Below, piece after piece: positions 8,466 through 17,079 of a stretch of 38,061 bases of DNA. The translations under genes and the position numbers were made by a program. The notes under the pieces were generated by a model. That model was not told the DNA's origin. It was given only the letters and a program-made list of their open reading frames with translations, and did not search any database. Origin of the DNA: Desulfotomaculaceae bacterium (GTDB taxonomy: Bacteria > Bacillota > Desulfotomaculia > Desulfotomaculales > Pelotomaculaceae); contig JAQVGZ010000015.1 in the NCBI GenBank assembly GCA_028696455.1, positions 1 through 38,061 on the forward strand, written 5' to 3'. Numbering within the stretch: position 1 is the first letter of the stretch; every line of letters starts with the position of its first letter.

Positions 8466-9494
8466 CTAAACCTCAACCTCCTTTTTTAATTTCGCTTTTC
8501 TTAGAGATGATATAATGGCCAGCACAATGACGCCCATCGTCACGATACTTACAAGATAGTCCGGTATGACGACGAACATGCTTGCCAGCATGTAGGCCCC
8601 TAGGAAGCCGATGGCCCAATGAGCGCCGTTCTCAAGAAAACTAAGCTCCATGGTGGATTGCTCGACAAAGAATATGGTGAGAGTCCGGATGGCAAAGGCC
8701 CCCACCCCCAGGCCGACAACGATCAGAACGATGTCCTGGCTGATGGCAAAGGCTGCAATCACGCCGTCGAAGGAAAGACTTGAATCCAATACCTCCAGAT
8801 AGATAAACTTGCCCAAATCGCTAGCGGAGCTATTTCTGTTAGTGCTTTGTACTCCTTGTACATTCCGGGCTATTTTATTGCTTTCCAGCATTCCCTTTAA
8901 GCTGTCAATGGCCTCATAAACAATGAACCCGGCTATGCAGGCCATTACAATAGTCAATTCCCTCTGAAACACCCCGATCAGAAAAATAATCCCCAGGATG
9001 GTCAGACCGGCCAGGTTGGACAGGTTGCCTAATTTGGTAAACGGTTTTTCAATATAGGTAAGCCAGTAATTTTCTTTATGCCCGTAAAGCCACTTCACAA
9101 AAATAATGGTCAGGAACACGCCGCCGAAAGCTTCAATCATGTGTTTTCCCTGCTGTAGATAATGAGCGTAAAGCTCCGGCTGGTTAAAGGCCATCCTGGT
9201 TGTGCTTACCGGGTCGATGCCGCTAATGATACTGACAATGAAGGCAGGAAAAACAAAGCGCATGCCAAAAACGGCTATTGGTATACCCCAGATGATAAAT
9301 CTCCTGCGCCATTTGGGTGACATGGTGTAAAGGATGAGCGCATTAAGCGCAGCATTATCAAAGCTTAGGGAGACTTCCATAATGGAGAGGGTAGTGCCTT
9401 TCAGGACGCCGAAAAGACCCATATAAAGAAATTCAACGACCCACGATACCGCAAAAATAACGAAAATCTCGACGGCACAACGTAATTTTGACAA
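8466..9494 (-). CDS. DUF475 / TerC-like integral membrane protein
   Basis: A 342-residue polytopic membrane protein with about eight to nine hydrophobic segments. It has two TerC-family acidic motifs, one near residue 44 (VSLSFDNAALNA) and one in the second half (LDSSLSFDGVIAAF), arranged as an internal repeat. TerC-type proteins are associated with metal (manganese) export or tellurite resistance; DUF475 itself is uncharacterised, so the substrate is not known. The start is TTG 9494: AGGAGG lies seven bases upstream and no other start fits. Monocistronic. The nearest upstream gene, HPP, ends 397 bases away. Confidence 0.85.
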   Translation of the reverse strand: MSKLRCAVEIFVIFAVSWVVEFLYMGLFGVLKGTTLSIMEVSLSFDNAALNALILYTMSPKWRRRFIIWGIPIAVFGMRFVFPAFIVSIISGIDPVSTTRMAFNQPELYAHYLQQGKHMIEAFGGVFLTIIFVKWLYGHKENYWLTYIEKPFTKLGNLSNLAGLTILGIIFLIGVFQRELTIVMACIAGFIVYEAIDSLKGMLESNKIARNVQGVQSTNRNSSASDLGKFIYLEVLDSSLSFDGVIAAFAISQDIVLIVVGLGVGAFAIRTLTIFFVEQSTMELSFLENGAHWAIGFLGAYMLASMFVVIPDYLVSIVTMGVIVLAIISSLRKAKLKKEVEV

Positions 9495-9891
9495 AAATAC
9501 TCCTCCTGGCTGCTTAATTCGGCCCTGCTGTCCGCCGAACGTTCTATTATATCGTCAAGCCAACCTTTTATCTTTTACTTGTTGAAGCTATCCCATATTA
9601 ACAAAAAAGAGGAAGAGTTACTCATAATGCAAGGTAACTCCCCCTTGTAATGACAGTATTAAAAGAGATGATTTATATTCCATTTTGATGCCAAATTTCC
9701 CACAAAAGAGCACGCAATCCATTCTGGAGACGCAACCCGATAGCGCTTAACTCTAAATTTTCCGTGGTTATAGCCACCTTTTAGCCTCTTTGTACTCAGA
9801 AAATAATATTATTCTTCGTTTAATTATATATATAGTAAAGGAAGATTTCAACTGGATGTGTCAGTGGATTACTGGGCTTCCCCATGGTTAC
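9495..9891. other. Intergenic region with one hairpin
   Basis: About 400 AT-rich bases between the DUF475 gene and the end of the HPP gene. I see no coding sequence. The only clear structure is the hairpin at 9603-9640. The part next to 9494 must hold the DUF475 promoter, but I could not assign boxes with confidence. Confidence 0.5.
9603..9640 (-). terminator. Possible terminator, minus strand
   Basis: GAGTTAC (9615-9621) pairs with GTAACTC (9634-9640). Read on the minus strand the stem is followed by TTCCTCTTTTTT. It lies about 250 bases beyond the HPP stop, so it may end a long HPP transcript. Confidence 0.5.
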
Positions 9892-10470
9892 TTATAGCCA
9901 ATACTGTGGGTATTTTCGTATTGACGAGAGATTATTAATCAATAATGCTATCGAAATTAGTATGATAGAGCCGATGGCTACAGGTGCAAATAAAAAGCTG
10001 AAGTTTTGCCCGCTATAAACGGCAATAAATGCTGTTGCCCCGCCCGGCGGGTGTATTGTTCCGGTCAGCGTCATTAATGACATTGCCAAAGCTACAGCCA
10101 GTGCTATAGCCCACCAGTCATTACTATATAGTTGATAAATTAAAACACCGGCAAAGGCTGAAATAAAATGCCCCCCCAAAACATTACGCGGCTGGGCCAT
10201 AGGGACATGATAGGCAGTATAAATCAAAATAACGGAGGCGCCGAATGATGGAATCATTAGCGGTACCCCGTAATGTGTGCTTAATAACGCCATAAAGCCG
10301 ATGCTAAGCATACAGCCCAGGGATGAAAGGCTATGTTCAAGCCAATTGATCGGATCTGTTTTGGATTGCCACTGAATTCCTGCGCTTTGTAATTTTTTGA
10401 AGTATTTCCGGAAAGTTTTAGCCGGGTGGCTTAAATCGTCACCTTTAGTTTGCGCTACCTTACTGGACAC
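9892..10470 (-). CDS. HPP family membrane protein
   Basis: The 192-residue protein has a soluble N-terminus (about 1-45) followed by four to five membrane segments. The family-naming block TGTIHPPGGATAFIA is at about 140-154, and SFGASVILIY is at about 77-86. HPP proteins in cyanobacteria and plants have been linked to nitrite transport; function in Firmicutes is not established. GTG 10470 is the start because GGAGG lies six bases upstream. Stands alone with 213 bases to the divergent SLH gene, a gap holding both promoters. Confidence 0.87.
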   Translation of the reverse strand: MSSKVAQTKGDDLSHPAKTFRKYFKKLQSAGIQWQSKTDPINWLEHSLSSLGCMLSIGFMALLSTHYGVPLMIPSFGASVILIYTAYHVPMAQPRNVLGGHFISAFAGVLIYQLYSNDWWAIALAVALAMSLMTLTGTIHPPGGATAFIAVYSGQNFSFLFAPVAIGSIILISIALLINNLSSIRKYPQYWL

Positions 10471-10686
10471 AGCGTACCTCCGAAGTATATTTCTGTTAAT
10501 TAATATAATATTACTTTAAGTCATAAAAAGCACTAATCAACTTTGATTTACTGTATTAAACACGTTTTGGGGAAGAAAAATTATATTTTTACCAATAGGC
10601 AGTACTTTCTATGAAGGAATAATCAAGTAATTGTCGAATTACGATTGGTTAGATAAGGAAATAAATAAAAAAGGAGATGAGGCTTG

Positions 10687-11805
10687 ATGGCACAAAGAAA
10701 GATTGCCATTGTAGTGTGCTTGTTAATTGGTTTGGTGCTTTTTTTTACCGGGACAGCTTTGGCGGCCATGCCTTCAGATATTCAGGGGCACTGGGCGGAG
10801 CAGCAAATTAAGGATGGTATTAATCAGGGGTTGATTGAGGGCTATCCGGACGGCTCATTTAAGCCAGATAATTATATCACCAGGGCTGAATTTATAACCC
10901 TGGTTAACAGGTACTATGGGTTTAATGAAATGGAGCAGATAAACTTCAGTGATGTCTCGCAGATAGACTGGTTTTATGAAGAAATTGCCAGGGCTGCGAA
11001 GGCTGGATTTATCTCCGGTTATCCTGACGGTTCGATGAAGCCAAATAATTTTATTACCCGTGAGGAAGCTGCTGCAATATTGTACGTTTTACATAATTTA
11101 AAAGCCCCGGAGAACCTGGACGCGATCGAAAAATTTGATGATGCCCACCTCATCCCAGCCTGGAGCAAGGAGTATTTGGCGGCTTTAGTAGCTAACTGCC
11201 TAATGTATGGCTACCCTGACAATACGATCCGGCCGGCAAGATTTATCTCCAGGGCAGAGACTATTGTCATATTGCTGCGCGATATTTGTGAAACTCCCAT
11301 TATTCCCACGCCTGGCGGTGGTGGCGGTGGCGGCGGTGATAAAACACCTCCCCGTCTTATTGCGGCAACCATTACTTTGAATGAAACTGTGATAAATAAG
11401 GTATATGAGTATGATTTTGAAATAAATAAAAACGTTGGCAAGAACGATTATGTTTGCAGCATTGATTTTAGCGATAAAGACCCCTATTCATGGATTACGG
11501 CAGGAACCATAACAGTTTCTGAAAAGCCTGTGACCTTAGCATTAGAGAATGTCACTGATAATTCTTATTTTAGAGGTTTAACCCTTTCCCAGGAAATAGA
11601 TTCTTTAACAGCATCGATGACCGTCTTTGATTATTTGAATGCGGGTGATCCTGGTGGCTCTGTAGGTGACAATAATGAAGAGGGAGTCTCTCTCTGGTTT
11701 TTAAGACAAATCTTTAATAATGATGAAGCTGTTTTATCGGGTTCGCTTACAGATCCGCGTGGAAACTCATCCAATGTATCTTTAATTGTTAAATTGCCCG
11801 AGTAA
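10687..11805 (+). CDS. SLH-domain cell-surface protein
   Basis: A secreted 372-residue protein anchored to the cell wall through S-layer homology domains. Residues 1-26 form a signal peptide ending GTALA-AM. Three SLH repeats follow (about 30-75, 88-135, 148-195), each with the pattern GYPDGS/GYPDNT plus ITRAEF/ITREEA/ISRAET. An uninterrupted run of eight glycines (about 210-217) links them to a C-terminal domain of about 150 residues with beta-rich, Asp/Asn-rich sequence that I do not recognise. The ribosome site AAGGAG fits either TTG 10684 or ATG 10687; I chose ATG. Terminator follows at 11855. Confidence 0.85.
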   Translation: MAQRKIAIVVCLLIGLVLFFTGTALAAMPSDIQGHWAEQQIKDGINQGLIEGYPDGSFKPDNYITRAEFITLVNRYYGFNEMEQINFSDVSQIDWFYEEIARAAKAGFISGYPDGSMKPNNFITREEAAAILYVLHNLKAPENLDAIEKFDDAHLIPAWSKEYLAALVANCLMYGYPDNTIRPARFISRAETIVILLRDICETPIIPTPGGGGGGGGDKTPPRLIAATITLNETVINKVYEYDFEINKNVGKNDYVCSIDFSDKDPYSWITAGTITVSEKPVTLALENVTDNSYFRGLTLSQEIDSLTASMTVFDYLNAGDPGGSVGDNNEEGVSLWFLRQIFNNDEAVLSGSLTDPRGNSSNVSLIVKLPE

Positions 11806-11810
11806 ATCAA

Positions 11811-11835
11811 AACCAGGGGGACGGTTCTTCTGGTT
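11811..11835 (+). repeat. Dispersed REP-like palindrome, copy 1
   Basis: A 25-base imperfect palindrome with AACCAGG at one end, TGGTT at the other and the core GGGGACGGTTCT. It lies six bases after the SLH gene stop. Four further copies occur in the window. Confidence 0.8.
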
Positions 11836-11854
11836 TGGTTGGGAAGTAAAAAAG

Positions 11855-11884
11855 CTTACGGTTGAAAGGCCGTAAGTTTTTTTT
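11855..11884 (+). terminator. Rho-independent terminator of the SLH gene
   Basis: CTTACGG (11855-11861) pairs with CCGTAAG (11870-11876), followed by eight T residues; an upstream A run could let it work in both directions. Confidence 0.85.
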
Positions 11885-12031
11885 ATGAATAAATATGGCA
11901 GAGACGCCATTAAACTTGTTAGGTTGTGGCCGGGTGCGGTGAGGGGCAGTGGATAAATCAATAATATTAATATTCATAAAGGCCTTCTTGTACTAGGCAC
12001 TTTGGCTGGGTACCACAAAAGTACTTAATAT

Positions 12032-12070
12032 AAAAAACCTCCGTCTCCATCCTAACAATGGACACGGAGG
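12032..12070 (-). terminator. Terminator of the MFS gene (minus strand)
   Basis: A 13-base stem, 12038-12050 with 12058-12070 (CCTCCGTGTCCAT against ATGGAGACGGAGG on the minus strand, one mismatch), is followed on the minus strand by TTTTTT. It lies about 40 bases after the MFS stop. Confidence 0.88.
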
Positions 12071-12077
12071 CCTATCG

Positions 12078-12102
12078 AACCAGGAGAACCGCCCCCCTGG
12101 TT
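12078..12102 (-). repeat. Dispersed REP-like palindrome, copy 2
   Basis: The same 25-base palindrome in reverse orientation, with core GGGGGGCGGTTCTCC read on the minus strand. It lies between the MFS stop codon and its terminator. Confidence 0.8.
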
Positions 12103-12111
12103 TTACTGGTT

Positions 12112-13326
12112 TTAAGCTTTTAATGAATCACTGACTTCCACTGTTTTAGGTGGCTTAAGCAACAGAACCAGAATTGCCGACACGACTAACAACCCGGCGG
12201 CTACCATATAGGCTTGATTGTAGGACTTGGTAGCATCAACAATCCTACCGGCCATGATTGGTCCGATGACACCTGCCGCACCCCAGGCAGTAAATAAGCA
12301 GCCGTAATTAACGCCGCCATTTTTCAACCCGAAGAAATCAAAAGTGATCGGGGGGAAGATGGCCAACAGCGAACCGTAGGCGATTCCGGCAACGGCAATT
12401 CCTAATATTAACAAGGCCGAAGTGTTATATGAGCTGAAACATAACATATTGACTGCTTGAAGGGCAAACATAAGAAGCAGGGTTTGGGTGCGTCCCAGCT
12501 TATCGGAAAGCATACCTCCTATGATCCGCCCGCCGGCATTAAATATTGCCAGAAGTGATACGAAAACAAATGCCCACGCTATACCAGCCTGCACGTTGGC
12601 TATGATTGCCAGGTGTCCGATAATCATTAGGCCGGCTACGGAGCCGCATGCATACATCACCCACATGAGCCAGAACTGGGGCGTAGATAGCATTTCCCCT
12701 GGTGAGTACTCCCGCTTGGTACTGGTGACAGGACCTCCAGCTTTCGCCGGCGCTGCTGCCGGGGTGGAGGGAACCGACATGAATTGTGATAAGACCACGA
12801 TAGCAACCAGGAAAATAATTCCTTCAAGCCAGAAGGCCTTTATGACCCCATAGCTATTGATAAAATACTGGGTCATTGGTGCAACGTATACTGGGGCCAG
12901 GCCGACCCCGGCCACTACCAGACCGCTAATCAGACCTCTTCTCTGAGGAGGAAACCACTTGACCGCCGCGGGAGTGGTCGCAGCATATCCGATGCCGATG
13001 CCCGCTCCGGTAATTACCCCAAAAGCTATGACCAACGCCGTTATTGAATCAGTAAAGCCGGAAATGATTAGTCCACCACCGGCCAGGATTCCACCAATGG
13101 TTGTACAGATTCGGGGACCCAGGCGGTCTTGAACCCTTCCGCCAGGAACTGTTAATAATGCCATGATGGCAAGGGCAACTGTGTATGGAAGAGATGCCTG
13201 AGTTTTTGAAAAGCCTAAGTCATTCACGAGGGCTGCAGCAAACACACTCCAGGCATACAACATACCAAACGCCAGGTTAATCCCCACAGCACACCAGGTT
13301 ACGAGCCAGCCTTTATTTTTTTCCAT
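12112..13326 (-). CDS. MFS transporter, oxalate/formate antiporter (OFA) family
   Basis: A 404-residue, 12-helix major facilitator. It has FGMLYAWSVFAAAL in helix 1, the loop motif GGRVQDRLGPR (about 62-72), a Gly-rich GAGIGIGYAATTPAAVKWFPP segment (helix 4, split here: GAGIGIGYAATT, then PAAVKWFPP), and GGMLSDKLGRT in the second half. These fit the OxlT-like family, which exchanges small carboxylates such as oxalate and formate. The real substrate cannot be read from sequence; formate would suit the rest of the window. GGAGGTGA lies six bases before ATG 13326. Its mRNA appears monocistronic, ending at the terminator at 12032. Confidence 0.87.
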   Translation of the reverse strand: MEKNKGWLVTWCAVGINLAFGMLYAWSVFAAALVNDLGFSKTQASLPYTVALAIMALLTVPGGRVQDRLGPRICTTIGGILAGGGLIISGFTDSITALVIAFGVITGAGIGIGYAATTPAAVKWFPPQRRGLISGLVVAGVGLAPVYVAPMTQYFINSYGVIKAFWLEGIIFLVAIVVLSQFMSVPSTPAAAPAKAGGPVTSTKREYSPGEMLSTPQFWLMWVMYACGSVAGLMIIGHLAIIANVQAGIAWAFVFVSLLAIFNAGGRIIGGMLSDKLGRTQTLLLMFALQAVNMLCFSSYNTSALLILGIAVAGIAYGSLLAIFPPITFDFFGLKNGGVNYGCLFTAWGAAGVIGPIMAGRIVDATKSYNQAYMVAAGLLVVSAILVLLLKPPKTVEVSDSLKA

Positions 13327-13818
13327 TCTTATTCACCTCCGTAAAATGATTACTTGTAAAAGTACTTACAGTCCTTAAGCCGCTTTCTGGATCCTTCAAG
13401 TTGTAGTTGTTGGCGCAGTTGACAGTGATTTTACCACCTCCTTTGTAATTAAAAGCTTTTTGTAACCACCCCCTTATTTGGAAAATATTTTTTGCCGTGG
13501 TTAATGTTTCTGAAAGGTACAATAGTTCCAAATTTTCAGAAAACAGATATTATTCTTGCAACACTTTTGATATTACAACCACGGCATCCTGTTAAACTGT
13601 TTAATAGGATATCTATGCTCAACCTGCCGGGAGCATAACCATTTTACGCTTAACCGTCCCCGCAATTTATAACCAATGTAAAGAAAGTCCCCTGCCTGCT
13701 CGCACCGGCAGGGGTTTAGGGGGGCAACTCCTTCATGGAAAATTATAGGATAAACATAATTTTTAAGATTTCCATAAAGGAGTATTATAAGACCCTTTAC
13801 CATTTTATCCTAGTAAAT
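13327..13818. other. Intergenic region, two hairpins, no convincing gene
   Basis: About 490 bases between the MFS and activator genes. TTTCTGAAA and TTTTCAGAAA (about 13507-13544) form a long imperfect hairpin that could be an operator or leader structure of the MFS gene. A second hairpin at 13689-13714 lies behind the activator gene. An AAAGGAGGTGG sequence near 13440 (minus) has no start codon at proper spacing. I see no recognised protein. Confidence 0.45.
13689..13714 (-). terminator. Possible terminator of the reductase/activator operon
   Basis: CCCCTGCC and GGCAGGGG pair around a ten-base loop. On the minus strand the stem is followed by ACTTTCTTTAC, a broken T tract, about 105 bases after the activator stop. 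Confidence 0.45.
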
Positions 13819-14616
13819 CTAAGTTGCTGATTGATCCTTAGCTTGTTTTTGGAATTGTTCTTTGGCAATAATAGCGGCGCCTAGCGCTGCGGTAAATTGT
13901 GCGTAATCGGGGACTGTGACTTTACCTTTCACTTTTTCCCTAATCAGATCTGCTACTATCGGATTATTCGCTACCACACCGCCGGTTAACGTTATTTTAT
14001 CTCCAAATGTAGCCAACTCCATGACGCGGGCCACGACTGAAAGGAACATACTCCGGGCTAAATCGTGAATGTCGACTCCCCTGCGCAACAGGTCCAGCAC
14101 TTCGCTTGACGCAAACACCGTGCAATAGCTTGATAAAGCGCGGTCTCCCTTGCCATTCTGCGCTAATTGAGCAAGTTCGGAAAGTTCCTTATCGAGTCTA
14201 CGCGCTATCTCCTCAAGAAATGCACCCGTACCAGCCGCGCACTTACGGTTCACAATGAACCTTTCTACCAAACCATTAGAACCCACAAAAACAATTTTGG
14301 TATCCTGGCCGCCAATGTCCACTATGGTCTGAGCCTCTGGAATAGAGTGGAAAACTCCCTTGGCTTGACAGGCGATTTCGGTCATGACCCCGTCTGCAAA
14401 ATCTATGTTGTTTCTACCATATCCAGTCGCTATGATTCTTATGGGCGCACCTTCAGGATAATTCGCATCAGCCTTCGCTGCCTCAAGAACCTGCACCGCG
14501 CGCTCTTTAAAATCTGCGCCGGTGCGTAGCATCCCGCGACCAAGTACCTCGCCGTATTCATCACAAATTACCGACTTGGAAAATGTACTGCCAACGTCTA
14601 TACCGGTGAAATACAT
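13819..14616 (-). CDS. Acyl-CoA dehydratase/reductase activator ATPase (HgdC / DCCP-reductase type)
   Basis: ATP-driven electron donor of the ASKHA fold. Its homodimer holds one [4Fe-4S] cluster and fires single low-potential electrons into a partner enzyme. The 265 residues show GIDVGSTFSKSV (5-16), DIGGQDTKIV (100-109), RKCAAGTGAFLEE (124-136) with cluster Cys126, SYCTVFASSEV (163-173) with Cys165, and LTGGVVANN. ATG 14616 begins MYFTGIDVGS as expected; an upstream extension of 28 codons overlaps the preceding gene and is rejected. The start lies four bases after the partner gene's stop, so the two are translated together. Member of the HgdC/BcrA/D/DCCP-R group; the single-subunit partner suggests DCCP-R. 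Confidence 0.9.
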   Translation of the reverse strand: MYFTGIDVGSTFSKSVICDEYGEVLGRGMLRTGADFKERAVQVLEAAKADANYPEGAPIRIIATGYGRNNIDFADGVMTEIACQAKGVFHSIPEAQTIVDIGGQDTKIVFVGSNGLVERFIVNRKCAAGTGAFLEEIARRLDKELSELAQLAQNGKGDRALSSYCTVFASSEVLDLLRRGVDIHDLARSMFLSVVARVMELATFGDKITLTGGVVANNPIVADLIREKVKGKVTVPDYAQFTAALGAAIIAKEQFQKQAKDQSAT

Positions 14617-14620
14617 ATGA

Positions 14621-15856
14621 TCATTTCCCCTGTCTGATTTGTTCCAGGAAAGCTTCCATAGACAATCGCGACTGTTCTTCGGAATAGCAACGCAGGTCAC
14701 ACAAGTCTCCGTAGATTACTACTGCTGGAATACCGCGATCATTGATCATGCGCTCGGGCATACCATAACGGTTGTTCGAATTGTTCGGACATGTGCGCGC
14801 ATCATGAAAGAGAATTCCGTCGCACTGGAATTCCTTGATCAGATTCGTAATATAGTCTTCCTTATAGTAGTCGCTCCTGCAGATAAACAGTTCGGTGTAC
14901 GCACGGGCCATGCTTCTAAAGGGGTCGGCAGCGTCAAAGGCTTTAAATACCCAGCTGTTGCAGTAAGTGCTGGCGACTACGTTGGTCTTTTGCGAAATGA
15001 AAAACATGGCCAGGTCACGCAGTTTACCCCAAATAGGCATACCGTCCCAATAAAGGCGGATCTGCTCGCCCTCAACCGCAGCTTTATTATGCTCAATATC
15101 ATCATGTAATTCTTCAAGGAGAGTCTCGTAATACTCGTTTGCGACAGATTTGCCGCGTAGTACAACCGCTGGAGCCATATGGACCGTACCATCGAAAAAT
15201 GTAATCGGTGAAGGCACTTTAGCCGCGCAGGAAAGTACCTCCCACCATAGATCGGTGGTGCGGCGGCTAAGACCTACAACCTCGGAAAATCTCTCAGCGG
15301 AGAATTTCGTGCCGGCAATTTTCTCGAGCGGCTCTACAAGGTTCTCGATCTGCCCGGCGATGTTATCTATTAGTGGTTCATCAACCTCAGTCAGCCCGCG
15401 CGGAGTATGCACGCCGACTATGGGTACACCCCAATTGCGCGCATAGTACTGAAACCAGTCTTCCACGTCGCGGCACTGGTTGGTATTGTACACAAGCACG
15501 CTAGGCTTGGGCACCCCTTCCATATTATATGCCGCGCGAAGTGGGGTTTTTCCCGCGAGGCACGCCCCCACATCGCTGGTCAAATATGAACAGATGTCCG
15601 GTGAGTATCCTATCGCGTTGGCCTTAGGAATATACTCCACACTTTCACGCGTCGCGCCGAGAAGCGCGCCGTGATTCTCTGGATAGTGCACAAGGAACCC
15701 CAGGCTGTGCAGAAGCTCGGCCGGCCCCACGCTTGTACACCACGCAATAGGTTTTGAGCCAGTGCGCGAGGCCTCATCCAATTCCCTGAAATAGTCCGCA
15801 AGGATTTCCTTCATTTTAACCGTGCTTTTGATTTTCTTAATCTTGGGTTCAGCCAT
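14621..15856 (-). CDS. 2-hydroxyacyl-CoA dehydratase family reductase, probable double-cubane-cluster protein
   Basis: A 411-residue HgdB/BcrB-C-fold protein that would receive electrons from the activator encoded next to it. Cysteines at 40, 89, 99 and 128, and later FQCDGILFHDARTC and GDLCDLRCY, are enough to hold iron-sulfur clusters. Family blocks include WCTSVGPAELLHSLG and ARTCPNNSNNRYG. True 2-hydroxyacyl-CoA dehydratases and benzoyl-CoA reductases need two different subunits; only one is present, which is the arrangement known for the homodimeric double-cubane [8Fe-9S] protein of Carboxydothermus. I therefore favour that subfamily, with unknown natural substrate. GGGGAGG lies five bases before ATG. 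First gene of a two-gene operon. Confidence 0.8.
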   Translation of the reverse strand: MAEPKIKKIKSTVKMKEILADYFRELDEASRTGSKPIAWCTSVGPAELLHSLGFLVHYPENHGALLGATRESVEYIPKANAIGYSPDICSYLTSDVGACLAGKTPLRAAYNMEGVPKPSVLVYNTNQCRDVEDWFQYYARNWGVPIVGVHTPRGLTEVDEPLIDNIAGQIENLVEPLEKIAGTKFSAERFSEVVGLSRRTTDLWWEVLSCAAKVPSPITFFDGTVHMAPAVVLRGKSVANEYYETLLEELHDDIEHNKAAVEGEQIRLYWDGMPIWGKLRDLAMFFISQKTNVVASTYCNSWVFKAFDAADPFRSMARAYTELFICRSDYYKEDYITNLIKEFQCDGILFHDARTCPNNSNNRYGMPERMINDRGIPAVVIYGDLCDLRCYSEEQSRLSMEAFLEQIRQGK

Positions 15857-16248
15857 GTTCTCCTCCCCTTTTTCCCCATGATATCAGGATCGGTAGTGCA
15901 ATCCTCAAGATCAGTGACCGCCATACCCTTGGAAAGAAAGAAAATTCTTTCAATTCCCTCACTAACATTTTATAACAATATGGGGCCTCCAACAATAGGT
16001 ATTTGCATTTTTTTTGAACTATCAAAATTATCTGACTGTAACAGATAAATATTTTTTGCCTGTTTCAGCCATAAAGCCGAAGCGCTAGCTGTCCAAATGG
16101 TGATCGGCAATGGAAAATGACCGCGACCTGACATGGCATGAGTATTGGAATATAAAACCTTGCTCCATCGATATTAAGGATCTGTCACTCACTGTAAGCA
16201 TATAACGCTAGCCTAATTGAAATAGTTTTCCCATAGATTATATCACCT
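15857..16248. other. Intergenic region between divergent units
   Basis: About 390 AT-rich bases. It must contain the promoter of the reductase operon (minus strand). TATCTG and CAGATA (16029-16047) form a small palindrome that could be an operator. I see no gene or other structure here. Confidence 0.4.
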
Positions 16249-16278
16249 TTGCTCTAAAATTGTGAATTAATGTATACT
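16249..16278 (+). promoter_or_regulatory. Possible housekeeping promoter
   Basis: TTGCTC (16249-16254) and TATACT (16273-16278) are 18 bases apart, just upstream of the riboswitch. The -35 box is weak. Confidence 0.35.
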
Positions 16279-16287
16279 TACGTAGGG

Positions 16288-16427
16288 CTGGCTACATTAT
16301 TGCCGAATCCCAATAAATATTCGACTGGGTACGGGGGAACCATTAATGGGGTGAATCCTTAGTTGGGTCTGATGGCCCAACCTGGGTAGGGTATCTTTTA
16401 CCGAACCCGTCAGCTAACCCCGGAGGC
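16288..16427 (+). promoter_or_regulatory. c-di-AMP riboswitch (ydaO-yuaA type)
   Basis: The conserved ydaO blocks appear in order: TTGCCGAATCC (16300-16310), TACGGGGGAACCAT (16330-16343), TGGGGTGAATCC (16347-16358), GGGTAGGG (16384-16391), then CCGAACCCGTCAGCTAACC (16401-16419) and GGAGGC (16422-16427). The exact P1 ends are approximate. This class normally turns gene expression off when c-di-AMP is bound and controls cell-wall hydrolases and potassium or osmolyte transport. Here it lies immediately before a secreted Cys-rich protein gene, with AGAAAGGGG as ribosome site, so control could act on translation or through an alternative terminator that I did not resolve. Confidence 0.85.
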
Positions 16428-16448
16428 AAAAAAGAAAGGGGAAAAAAT

Positions 16449-16829
16449 ATGGCCAGAAATAGCAAGCGCATCCTTTTAGTAACTTCACTTTGTCTCTTCA
16501 TGCTTTTTGGTGTTCTCGCCAATGCGGGCGCAGCAACGATTTCCAATCCATTTTATGATTGTACGTCTTCACAATGTCCGGGAGCGGATCAGTATGGTAA
16601 TATCCTTACCCAGCAATGTGATACGGCAAACTTATGGGCAAATTGCCCGTCATTGACATCTTTGAGCAACTGTATCCCACAGTGTAATGCGGCTGATGCA
16701 AGCCAGCAAAATTGTGCGCCGTCACTGTGCTTGAGCAATTTTAGCTCACCATGTGGCAATCAGCAAGGCCCATGTGTTAATTCGTTATCAATTAACTCAC
16801 TCTTAAAAGGCCTGCAGCTGACAAGATAA
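16449..16829 (+). CDS. Secreted small cysteine-rich protein
   Basis: I do not recognise a family. The 126 residues comprise a signal peptide (about 1-28, with LLVTSLCLFMLFGVLANAGA and cleavage near AGA-A) and a mature part of about 98 residues with ten cysteines. The cysteines occur mostly as NC, QC or PC pairs (DCTSSQC, NCIPQC, NCAPSLC, PCGNQQGPC), suggesting five disulfides or metal binding. The mature protein is rich in Asn, Gln and Ser and weakly charged. The gene follows a c-di-AMP riboswitch and ends at a strong terminator, so it is a dedicated unit. A role at the cell wall is plausible because of the riboswitch class, but is inferred. Confidence 0.75.
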   Translation: MARNSKRILLVTSLCLFMLFGVLANAGAATISNPFYDCTSSQCPGADQYGNILTQQCDTANLWANCPSLTSLSNCIPQCNAADASQQNCAPSLCLSNFSSPCGNQQGPCVNSLSINSLLKGLQLTR

Positions 16830-16880
16830 TCGTTTCTTTAGTAAGTTATAATTTGTAAGCTAGCCCAAAAGGTTAAATAA

Positions 16881-16924
16881 ACAATAAACCCAAAGGATAT
16901 AACAGCTTTGGGTTTATTGTTTTT
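16881..16924 (+). terminator. Strong rho-independent terminator
   Basis: A perfect 15-base stem, 16881-16895 with 16906-16920, followed by TTTT, about 50 bases after the stop of the Cys-rich protein gene. Confidence 0.92.
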
Positions 16925-17079
16925 ACCTTTAAATTTCTCCGGTCAAAAAAGCTTTTTGGCGAGTTTCATGATATTTTAGAGAAAATATCGGGATATTTTA
17001 AGTTAAAGATGTTAAAATAGTTTTGTTATATAACAAATCAAAATTACAGTCTTTATAGCGGAAACGGAGGTAAATGATC

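Noticed and set aside
9690-9790. GACGCAA-containing segment resembling part of a c-di-GMP riboswitch
   Set aside because: Only scattered pieces match, the tetraloop-receptor blocks are missing, and no plus-strand gene follows within 800 bases.
13313-13531. Minus-strand 72-residue frame upstream of the MFS gene
   Set aside because: No start codon with a ribosome site; it runs through the MFS ribosome site and has no family-like sequence. An AAAGGAGGTGG nearby has no start codon at good spacing.
13573-13803. Minus-strand 76-residue frame behind the activator gene
   Set aside because: It runs over the hairpin at 13689-13714, has no good ribosome site and no recognisable domain.
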